Part shown: positions 1-4,945 of the stretch, piece by piece
Numbering within the stretch: the stretch's first letter is position 1
Layout of the letters: every line of letters starts with the position of its first letter
NCBI GenBank assembly: GCA_030642885.1
Contig: DAOWMX010000147.1
Location: 1-5,934 of the forward strand
Length of the DNA: 5,934 bases
From: Anaerolineales bacterium
GTDB lineage: Bacteria; Chloroflexota; Anaerolineae; Anaerolineales; E44-bin32
Reading direction: 5' to 3'
Made by a program: the position numbers and the translations under genes
Notes under the pieces: model-generated
The model's input: only the letters and a program-made list of their open reading frames with translations
Told to the model about the DNA's origin: nothing
Databases searched by the model: none

Positions 1-1
1 A

Positions 2-304
2 TCGGCGCTCGGCGTAATCAGCCCCAGCAAACTGCACGCATACATGGCGATGAGTCTCCCCACGCTCTATATCGGTCCGGTAGGGAGCAATGTAGATGAA
101 GCGATCGAGCGCTTTGATGCCGGCGCATCGTTGCGGCATGGAGACGTTGAAGGCGTTGTCCGCTTTATCAACGAGCTGCGCACTCGGCCTGAACGGCTTC
201 AAGTTATGCGCGGCAACGCTCGCCAAGCCTTCGACGATGCCTTCTGCGATACCCAGACCCTCCCGCAGTTCGACCAGATACTGGATCAATTGCTTTCTGA
301 ATAA
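2..304 (+). CDS. Glycosyltransferase family 4-like (GT-B), C-terminal fragment
   Basis: The frame is open from the left edge and ends at TAA 302-304, giving about 100 residues of a C-terminus with no start in the window. The segment S-P-S-K-L-H-A-Y-M-A (about codons 7-16), followed by P-T-L-Y-I-G-P-V-G-S and then a D-A-G-A-S-L-R-H-G-D stretch, matches the donor-binding region of GT-B glycosyltransferases (family GT4, WcaI-like). There P-S-K-x-x-x-Y-M-A is followed by a proline strand, an I-G-P-x-G-S loop and a G-x-x-x-x-x-G-D segment. The tail has the usual closing helices (R-x-N-A-R-Q-A-F). Such enzymes transfer a sugar from a nucleotide donor to a growing surface glycan or lipid carrier, in the cytoplasm or at the inner membrane face. 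The exact sugar cannot be told. The ATG codons at 44 and 50 are internal methionines, not starts, because the family motif begins upstream of them. The next gene begins 77 bases downstream, probably from its own promoter. Confidence 0.82.
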   Translation, partial: SALGVISPSKLHAYMAMSLPTLYIGPVGSNVDEAIERFDAGASLRHGDVEGVVRFINELRTRPERLQVMRGNARQAFDDAFCDTQTLPQFDQILDQLLSE

Positions 305-363
305 TCTGTCCCCGGATATTCCAGCCTTTTTTGATTTATTGTCTCTCTTCGCTTCCGTGCCTC

Positions 364-372
364 TGCTATAAT
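364..372 (+). promoter_or_regulatory. Extended -10 promoter of gatC, predicting a leaderless transcript
   Basis: TGCTATAAT is a perfect extended -10 (TGN followed by TATAAT, hexamer at 367-372). No good -35 hexamer sits 16-18 bases upstream (344-349 is TCTCTT), as is common for extended -10 promoters. Transcription should start near 378-380, only 2-4 bases before the gatC ATG at 382. That leaves no room for a Shine-Dalgarno sequence, and none is visible. The placement is read directly from the sequence; leaderless expression is inference. Confidence 0.68.
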
Positions 373-381
373 TTGCTTACG

Positions 382-669
382 ATGTCTTTGACCGTTGACG
401 AAGTTCGCCATATCGCAAACCTGGCCAGGCTGCAGCTTACGCCTGAGGAGGAGCGCCGCTATGCGCAACAACTCTCCTCCATCCTCGAATCCGCCGCTCG
501 CCTACTTGAAGTCGATACCGCACAAATTCCACCCACGGCAACTGTTCTTCCCCTGCGAGCGCCATTACGCCCAGACACCCCACGCCCCTGCCCCACGCGT
601 GAGAAGATGCTCTCCAACGCGCCCGAGGCGGAAGCAGGGATGTTCCGCGTGCCTCCTGTGCTCGAATAG
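382..669 (+). CDS. gatC: Asp-tRNA(Asn)/Glu-tRNA(Gln) amidotransferase subunit C
   Basis: A 95-residue protein, the normal GatC length. GatC wraps around and stabilises the GatA-GatB pair of the amidotransferase that makes Gln-tRNA(Gln) and often Asn-tRNA(Asn) in bacteria lacking the matching direct synthetases. Visible hallmarks are the N-terminal helix V-D-E-V-R-H-I-A-N-L-A-R-L-Q-L-T-P-E-E, the Q-L-S-S-I-L-E helix, L-R-x-D-x-P-R-P near residue 64, and the C-terminal L-S-N-A-P-E-A-E-A-G-M-F-R-V-P-P-V-L-E. ATG 382 is chosen because the family begins with this helix. An upstream in-frame ATG at 331 would add 17 residues that look unlike GatC and would run through the -10 element at 367-372. gatA follows 47 bases downstream. 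The family match is strong. Confidence 0.95.
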   Translation: MSLTVDEVRHIANLARLQLTPEEERRYAQQLSSILESAARLLEVDTAQIPPTATVLPLRAPLRPDTPRPCPTREKMLSNAPEAEAGMFRVPPVLE

Positions 670-729
670 ATGCTTCTCGGCCGTTTCGCTTCCTTGTTCT
701 CAATGACCCCGATCCTATGCCTAGTCTGA
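670..729 (+). other. 19-codon ORF bridging the gatC stop and gatA start
   Basis: An ATG directly follows the gatC stop codon (TAG 667-669, ATG 670-672). It opens a short frame reading MLLGRFASLFSMTPILCLV and ends at TGA 727-729, overlapping the first 13 bases of gatA (ATG 717) in another frame. gatA has no recognisable Shine-Dalgarno sequence (707-716 is CCCCGATCCT). One possibility is that ribosomes ending gatC reinitiate here and are carried onto the gatA start. The peptide is not recognised, and the ORF may be chance. This is a structural observation, not a confident gene. Confidence 0.18.
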
Positions 730-2189
730 CGGATATCTCCCTTCTGGAAGCTGCTTCCGCTCTGCGCAAAGGAGATTTCAGCTCCGTGGAACTGACAGAA
801 GCCTGTCTGGAGCGCATCGAAGCTCTCGAGCCGCAGATCCATGCATTCCTGGCCCAAACCCCGGATCTGGCCATATCTCAAGCAAAAGCCGCAGACCAAC
901 GACTGCAAGAGTGGCGCAAAAACACAGAAGAGCCGCTGCCCCTCACCCTCGGTATCCCGGTCGCCATCAAAGACGTACTGTGCCTCGAGGGAATTCCGAC
1001 CACGTGTGGATCGCTCATCCTTGAAGATTTCCGCCCTCCTTACTCGGCTACGAGCGTCGCAAGATTGATCGACAATGGGGTGGTGATTCTGGGCAAGACC
1101 AATACCGACGAGTTCGCTATGGGATCTTCGACGGAGAACTCGGCGTATGGAACGACCCACAACCCCTGGGATCTCGATCGAGTCCCCGGCGGATCCTCTG
1201 GAGGATCTGCGGCAGCGGTTGCGGCGCATATGTGTTTCGCCGCCTTGGGGACGGATACGGGGGGGTCTGTGCGCCAGCCTGCTTCCTTCTGCGGGATCAC
1301 GGGGCTAAAAACATCTTACGGGCGCGTCTCCCGTTACGGATTGATCGCCTACGGTTCGTCGCTCGACACCGTCGGAGCCTTGACACGCTCCGCGGCCGAC
1401 CTTCTTCCACTATTCACTGCAATGGCGGGCCATGATCCCTTAGACTCAACATGCATGCCGGACCCCGTTCCGGAAATTAACCTGGACGATGGAAGCCTGG
1501 CTGGTATCCGTATCGGTGTGCCGAAAGAGTACTTTATTGAAGGCATACAGGACGAAGTTGAGACTGCTGTCCGCTCCGCTGTAAAAATATTTGAGGCGCT
1601 CGGCGCTGAAATCCAAGAAGTCAGCCTGCCGCACACAGACCTCGCCCTGCCGGTGTATTACCTGATCGCTCCCGCAGAAGCCTCTGCCAACCTGGCCCGT
1701 TACGACGCGGTACGCTTTGGTCCTCGCCTCAAATCAGAAAAATTATGGGACCAATATTTAAAAACCCGCGGTGAACTCTTCGGCCCTGAAGTCAAACGCC
1801 GCATCATGCTCGGAACCTATGCTCTTTCTGCCGGGTATTACGATGCCTATTACGGTCAAGCGCAAAAGGTGCGGACCTTGATTAAGGACGATTTCGAAAC
1901 TGTTTTTAAGGACGTTGACTTAATCGCCTGCCCGGTGGCTCCGACAACGGCATTCCGCATTGGTGAACATGGCGACGACCCGCTGGCGATGTACTTAGAA
2001 GACATCTTCACGCTGCCCGCTAATCTCGCGGGTGTCCCGGGGATGGCCTTTCCGGTAGGATTCGATCGAAATGACCTGCCGATTGGGATGCAGTTGAATG
2101 CCCCCCACATGGGTGAGAAGGCCCTCTTCCAAGCTGTTCATGCCTACCAGACACAAACGGACTGGCACCGGCGCAAACCAGATCTTTAG
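717..2189 (+). CDS. gatA: Glu-tRNA(Gln)/Asp-tRNA(Asn) amidotransferase subunit A (amidase)
   Basis: A full-length GatA of 490 residues (family about 480-490). It hydrolyses glutamine to give the ammonia that GatB uses to amidate mischarged Glu-tRNA(Gln). All parts of the amidase-signature Ser-cisSer-Lys triad are present: Lys85 in I-P-V-A-I-K-D, cis-Ser160 in V-P-G-G-S-S-G-G-S, and nucleophile Ser184 in G-T-D-T-G-G-S-V-R-Q-P-A-S. The 75- and 24-residue spacings equal those known for S. aureus GatA (Lys79, Ser154, Ser178). The glutamine-site region V-K-R-R-I-M-L-G-T-Y-A-L-S-A-G-Y-Y-D-A-Y-Y (residues 359-379) and D-D-P-L-A-M-Y (420-426) are also intact. ATG 717 gives the usual GatA N-terminus. 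No Shine-Dalgarno sequence precedes it, so translation may depend on coupling to gatC, 47 bases upstream. Nothing appears truncated or mutated. Confidence 0.97.
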   Translation: MPSLTDISLLEAASALRKGDFSSVELTEACLERIEALEPQIHAFLAQTPDLAISQAKAADQRLQEWRKNTEEPLPLTLGIPVAIKDVLCLEGIPTTCGSLILEDFRPPYSATSVARLIDNGVVILGKTNTDEFAMGSSTENSAYGTTHNPWDLDRVPGGSSGGSAAAVAAHMCFAALGTDTGGSVRQPASFCGITGLKTSYGRVSRYGLIAYGSSLDTVGALTRSAADLLPLFTAMAGHDPLDSTCMPDPVPEINLDDGSLAGIRIGVPKEYFIEGIQDEVETAVRSAVKIFEALGAEIQEVSLPHTDLALPVYYLIAPAEASANLARYDAVRFGPRLKSEKLWDQYLKTRGELFGPEVKRRIMLGTYALSAGYYDAYYGQAQKVRTLIKDDFETVFKDVDLIACPVAPTTAFRIGEHGDDPLAMYLEDIFTLPANLAGVPGMAFPVGFDRNDLPIGMQLNAPHMGEKALFQAVHAYQTQTDWHRRKPDL

Positions 2190-2197
2190 CATTAAAA

Positions 2198-2205
2198 GGG
2201 AAGGA
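2198..2205 (+). promoter_or_regulatory. Ribosome binding site of the nucleotidyltransferase gene
   Basis: GGGAAGGA is a purine-rich Shine-Dalgarno sequence ending 7 bases before ATG 2213. It lies in the 23-base gap after the gatA stop and supports both this start and co-transcription with gatA. It contrasts with gatC, gatA and gatB, none of which shows such a site. Confidence 0.75.
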
Positions 2206-2212
2206 AACCAAC

Positions 2213-3205
2213 ATGAAAATCGTTATCCCTATGGCTGGCTTCGGCACTCGCATGCGACCCCACACCTGGTCCAAGCCGAAACCTCTAATCAGTGTAGCCG
2301 GCAAACCCATCGTCGGTCACGTTCTCGATATGTTCTCAACCCTGCCCGACATCGATGAAATTGTCTTCATCGTTGGTTATCTGGGTGAGCAGATCGAGGA
2401 ATATGTCAGCGAGGTCTACCCTGAACTATCCGCTCGCTACGTTATCCAGGAGGAGATGCTCGGGCAGTCTCACGCAATCTGGCTCGCTCGTGAGGGGCTC
2501 GCTGGTCCAATGTGTATGGTCTTCGTGGATACGCTACTCGAGATCGATCTTTCGCCCCTGCCGAACGAGAAGGCGGGTGCTGTAACCTGGGTCAAAGAAG
2601 TGGAAGACCCCCGTCGTTTCGGCGTGACCGAAGTCGGTGAGGATGGCTGGGTGCGCCGCCTGGTCGAGAAACCAGATGATATGAGCAATAACCTCGCTCT
2701 AGCCGGTTTTTACTACTTTGAGAAGGCGGAGAACCTCATCTCGGCGATCGAAAAACAGATGGAACAAGGCGACCAGCTTGGAGGGGAGTTCTACCTCGCC
2801 GACGCCATCAATATTATGCTTGAAGAGGGCCTCAAGATGCGCGTCGAGATCGTGCAGGTATGGAAAGACTGCGGAAAACCCGACGCTTTACTCGAAACAA
2901 ACCGCTATCTACTCGACAACGGGCGAGATAACACCGCAGAGGCGCAACTACGAGATGGAACGCTCTTCATCCCACCGGTGTTCATCCATCCCAGCGCCGA
3001 AATATCCCAGGCGGTAATTGGGCCACATGTCTCGGTGGGATCCGGGTGTGTCATCCATCACTCCGTCATCCAGGACTCGATTATTGAGAACGAGACAACC
3101 ATTGAAAACACCCTGCTATCGGAGTCTATCGTCGGGCGAGACGCCCGGATCACCGGTAGGATCAAGATGCTGAATATCGGGGACACTTCTCGAGTAGAAG
3201 AGTAA
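2213..3205 (+). CDS. Sugar-1-phosphate nucleotidyltransferase with C-terminal beta-helix (RmlA/GlmU-like)
   Basis: A 330-residue cytoplasmic enzyme predicted to join a sugar 1-phosphate to a nucleoside triphosphate, giving an NDP-sugar and pyrophosphate. The N-terminus carries the family signature G-F-G-T-R-M-R-P-H-T-W-S-K-P-K-P (residues 9-24), which binds the nucleotide phosphates. Further landmarks are Q-E-E-M-L-G-Q-S-H-A-I (79-89), metal-site Asp106 in V-F-V-D-T-L-L, F-G-V-T-E (136-140), V-E-K-P (151-154), G-G-E-F-Y-L-A-D-A-I (190-199), and the second metal Asp219 in W-K-D-C-G-K-P-D-A-L-L-E-T-N. Residues about 258-315 form imperfect hexapeptide repeats (I-H-P-S-A-E-I, V-I-G-P-H-V, S-I-V-G-R-D-A-R-I), a short left-handed beta-helix as in long-form RmlA or the archaeal bifunctional enzymes. 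The residue before Asp106 is Val where Gly is usual. The helix is short, so an acetyltransferase activity is not supported. Glucose-1-phosphate thymidylyl- or uridylyltransferase is likely, but the substrate is unresolved. The gene follows gatA by 23 bases. Confidence 0.92.
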   Translation: MKIVIPMAGFGTRMRPHTWSKPKPLISVAGKPIVGHVLDMFSTLPDIDEIVFIVGYLGEQIEEYVSEVYPELSARYVIQEEMLGQSHAIWLAREGLAGPMCMVFVDTLLEIDLSPLPNEKAGAVTWVKEVEDPRRFGVTEVGEDGWVRRLVEKPDDMSNNLALAGFYYFEKAENLISAIEKQMEQGDQLGGEFYLADAINIMLEEGLKMRVEIVQVWKDCGKPDALLETNRYLLDNGRDNTAEAQLRDGTLFIPPVFIHPSAEISQAVIGPHVSVGSGCVIHHSVIQDSIIENETTIENTLLSESIVGRDARITGRIKMLNIGDTSRVEE

Positions 3206-3276
3206 TTGACTGCTCGGGCGTTTATGTGCTGGGATCGCCGTCGAAGAAGAGTCCCCGATATGTGCACTTAGCGGCT

Positions 3277-3285
3277 TGTTAAAAT
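3277..3285 (+). promoter_or_regulatory. Candidate extended -10 promoter upstream of the small gene
   Basis: TGTTAAAAT fits an extended -10 (TG at 3277-3278, hexamer TAAAAT at 3280-3285). No good -35 is seen (3257-3262 is GATATG). Transcription should begin around 3291-3293, directly before an ATG at 3294 and about 110 bases before the small gene at 3401. The extended -10 to ATG distance (8 bases) equals that of gatB. It may drive the 19-codon ORF, the small gene, or both. Confidence 0.4.
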
Positions 3286-3293
3286 TCAGAAAT

Positions 3294-3353
3294 ATGAGAG
3301 CTTACAGGATTGGGAAGATCATCGTCCATCGCTGGGCTGAGTGCCACTGGTAA
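3294..3353 (+). other. Candidate leaderless 19-codon ORF (leader peptide or chance)
   Basis: The frame opens at ATG 3294, 8 bases after the extended -10 at 3277-3285, and ends at TAA 3351-3353. It reads MRAYRIGKIIVHRWAECHW, with two Trp, two His and a basic character. It could be a leaderless leader peptide upstream of the small gene at 3401, a remnant of an older reading frame, or accident. There is no recognisable family, no Shine-Dalgarno sequence, and no attenuator-type hairpin that I can see between it and 3401. The promoter-to-ATG spacing is its main support. Confidence 0.2.
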
Positions 3354-3385
3354 CCCTCTCCGAATTGACCGACGATACTCGCAAC

Positions 3386-3391
3386 ACAGGA
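3386..3391 (+). promoter_or_regulatory. Ribosome binding site deciding the start of the small gene
   Basis: ACAGGA contains the Shine-Dalgarno core AGGA and ends 9 bases before ATG 3401. It favours ATG 3401 over the upstream in-frame GTG at 3341, which is preceded only by GGGCTGA. Confidence 0.5.
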
Positions 3392-3400
3392 CCGATTCTG

Positions 3401-3616
3401 ATGGAACACAATCCCGTCGAATGCCTCTCGGGCCATACGTACGCTGAGCGCCCGATCGCTCTCTGGTGGGAGGGGGAACGATTAAACATCGTCGAGATCG
3501 CAGCTCAGTGGCGGATTCCCGGCGGACGTTGTTTCAGAGTGCAGGTTGAAAATGATCAGTTTTTCGAGCTGTGCTATAGCGAACAACAGGATAAGTGGCA
3601 GGTCTCGCTCTTATGA
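3401..3616 (+). CDS. Small uncharacterised protein, DUF6504-like pattern
   Basis: A 71-residue protein from ATG 3401 to TGA 3614-3616. It has no signal peptide and no membrane segment. The body alternates aromatic and charged residues in short beta-strand-like blocks: Y-A-E-R-P-I-A-L-W-W-E-G (residues 14-25), I-V-E-I-A-A-Q-W-R-I-P-G-G, C-F-R-V-Q-V-E, F-F-E-L-C-Y, and D-K-W-Q-V-S-L-L at the end. The order R-P, W-x-G, V-x-x-I-x-x-x-W-R, F-R-V, F-E-L, W-x-V resembles small proteins annotated as DUF6504 or unnamed Chloroflexota families. This is recalled from pattern and not verified. Function is unknown. The start is chosen because AGGA precedes it and homologues appear to begin about ten residues before the S-G-x-x-Y-A-E-R-P motif. 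GTG 3341 would add 20 residues of low character. The aminotransferase gene follows 97 bases downstream. Confidence 0.7.
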   Translation: MEHNPVECLSGHTYAERPIALWWEGERLNIVEIAAQWRIPGGRCFRVQVENDQFFELCYSEQQDKWQVSLL

Positions 3617-3696
3617 GAATTTAAATAACTTGAGACCCATTTTCCCGAAGTAGTGAGTTAGACAAGGCAACAAAACGAGCCTCTTGCTTTTAAACA

Positions 3697-3704
3697 AGAA
3701 GGAG
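3697..3704 (+). promoter_or_regulatory. Strong ribosome binding site of the aminotransferase gene
   Basis: AGAAGGAG is a near-perfect Shine-Dalgarno sequence ending 9 bases before ATG 3714. Its first bases fall in a small possible hairpin (TCTTG 3682-3686 with CAAGA 3695-3699, 8-base loop) that could partly mask it. The stem is AT-rich and only five pairs, so this may be chance. Confidence 0.8.
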
Positions 3705-3713
3705 TAAAACAGA

Positions 3714-4871
3714 ATGCGTGATTTCGTCGCTCGCCGCATCGCCGGCGTTCCACCTTCAGGAATTCGCCGTTTCTTCGATATTGCCGCAACGATGGAAGGA
3801 GTGGTTTCACTGGGTATTGGCGAGCCTGACTTCGTCACCCCAGAACCCATTCTGCGCGCGGGGATTAAATCCCTGGAGCAAGGCGAGACCCATTACACAT
3901 CCAACTCGGGTATCCCCGAGCTGCGTCAGGCGCTCGCAGAGCACTTGAAACACCTTTATGATGTCACCTATGATCCGGAGGACGAGATCCTCGTCACCGT
4001 TGGGGTATCGGAAGCGCTTTACCTGGCGCTTGCCGCAGTGCTCGATCCGGGCGATGAAGTCATCGTACCCACGCCATGTTTTGTTTCCTACCAGCCAGAG
4101 GTAATCTTCGCCGGCGGCACCCCGGTCGTCCTAAAAACACGAGTAGCGGATGACTTCCAGGTTTCGGCTTCTGATCTCAAGGCGCTCATAACACCCAAAA
4201 CCAAGGCGCTTCTTTTCGGCTATCCCAACAATCCAACCGGCGCAGTAATGAGCCGCGAGCGCCTTCAGGCACTCGCCGAGGTCGCCAAGGAGCACGACCT
4301 GCTGGTCATCTCCGATGAGATCTACGATCGCCTCGTGTATGATCACGAACACGTCTGCATCTCTTCTTTGGATGGTATGCACGAGCGGACGATCACGCTC
4401 GGCGGCTTCTCAAAAGATTACGCCATGACTGGCTGGCGGATAGGTTACGCCGCCGCTCCATCGCCCATCCTCGGTGCAATGCGCAAGATACACCAATACA
4501 CCATCATGTCTGCTCCGACAGTGTCTCAAGTCGCGGCGCTCGAAGCTCTGCGGATTGGCAACGAGCACGTCGAGACGATGGTTGCAGAGTACAACCGCCG
4601 GCGCCGACTTATCGTCGACGGCTTTAACGAGCTAGGCCTCAAGACCTTCGAGCCTCGCGGCGCTTTCTATGCTTTCCCTTCAGTTGAGGCCAGCGGGATG
4701 GACGATGAGACTTTCGCCGATAGATTACTCAATGAGGAGCGCGTCGCCGTCATCCCTGGCAATGCCTTCGGCGCCGAGGGGAATTTCGTCCGCTGTTCGT
4801 ACGCGACTTCATATGAGAAAATTGAGGAGGCGCTGGAGCGAATGCGCCGCTTCATGCAACGGCACGGCTGA
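3714..4871 (+). CDS. Class I/II PLP-dependent aminotransferase (PatA/AspC subgroup I-gamma type)
   Basis: A complete 385-residue fold-type I aminotransferase, the usual length. It moves an amino group between an amino acid and a 2-oxo acid through pyridoxal phosphate, in the cytoplasm. PLP-site residues are visible: Asn173 in P-N-N-P-T-G (171-176), Asp201 and Tyr204 in S-D-E-I-Y, and the Schiff-base Lys234 in G-G-F-S-K-D-Y-A-M-T-G-W-R-I-G-Y, with Arg242 in the same motif. The substrate-carboxylate arginine is Arg360 in F-V-R-C-S-Y-A. The N-terminal S-G-I-R-R-F-F, the G-E-P-D-F segment (36-40), and the H-Q-Y and S-x-S-Q-x-A-A-L-E-A stretch near 260-278 recall B. subtilis PatA (N-acetyl-LL-diaminopimelate aminotransferase). 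Aspartate, alanine or aromatic substrates remain possible. Nothing looks damaged. The gene is preceded by a strong ribosome binding site and followed by gatB after 74 bases. Family is sure; substrate is not. Confidence 0.95.
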   Translation: MRDFVARRIAGVPPSGIRRFFDIAATMEGVVSLGIGEPDFVTPEPILRAGIKSLEQGETHYTSNSGIPELRQALAEHLKHLYDVTYDPEDEILVTVGVSEALYLALAAVLDPGDEVIVPTPCFVSYQPEVIFAGGTPVVLKTRVADDFQVSASDLKALITPKTKALLFGYPNNPTGAVMSRERLQALAEVAKEHDLLVISDEIYDRLVYDHEHVCISSLDGMHERTITLGGFSKDYAMTGWRIGYAAAPSPILGAMRKIHQYTIMSAPTVSQVAALEALRIGNEHVETMVAEYNRRRRLIVDGFNELGLKTFEPRGAFYAFPSVEASGMDDETFADRLLNEERVAVIPGNAFGAEGNFVRCSYATSYEKIEEALERMRRFMQRHG

Positions 4872-4928
4872 GGTCCCTCGAAGGTGAAGTGAAGAGTTCT
4901 GTCTCCATTTCATAACCTCGCCTACCGC

Positions 4929-4937
4929 TGGTATCCT
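4929..4937 (+). promoter_or_regulatory. Extended -10 promoter of gatB, predicting a leaderless transcript
   Basis: TGGTATCCT is an extended -10 (TG at 4929-4930, hexamer TATCCT at 4932-4937, four of six consensus bases). TTCATA at 4909-4914 is a possible -35 with an ideal 17-base spacer. Transcription would start near 4943-4946, at or next to the gatB ATG (4946). There is no Shine-Dalgarno sequence between promoter and start. The arrangement matches that of gatC. Confidence 0.55.
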
Positions 4938-4945
4938 TATATCTA

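Noticed and set aside
311..332. Possible terminator after the glycosyltransferase: GGA-TAT-TCC followed by six T (327-332).
   Set aside because: The stem is only three base pairs and lies four bases from the T run, too weak to call a rho-independent terminator.
331..381. ATG 331 as the gatC start (112 residues).
   Set aside because: The added residues are unlike GatC and their codons overlap the extended -10 element. ATG 382 gives the standard GatC N-terminus.
459..1229. Long antisense open frame (256 codons) opposite gatC and gatA, plus a 145-codon one at 437-874.
   Set aside because: Both lie opposite strongly conserved genes, and their translations are rich in Arg and Ser with no recognisable domain, as expected from codon bias of the + strand genes. 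No promoter or ribosome binding site supports them.
3341..3400. GTG 3341 as the start of the small gene (91 residues).
   Set aside because: There is no good Shine-Dalgarno sequence before it, and the extra 20 residues lack the motif character of the rest. ATG 3401 has AGGA at suitable spacing. It remains a possible alternative.
4870..4919. Inverted match GAGGT (4870-4874) with ACCTC (4915-4919) between the aminotransferase and gatB genes as a terminator.
   Set aside because: Five base pairs with a 40-base loop and no following T run; not convincing.
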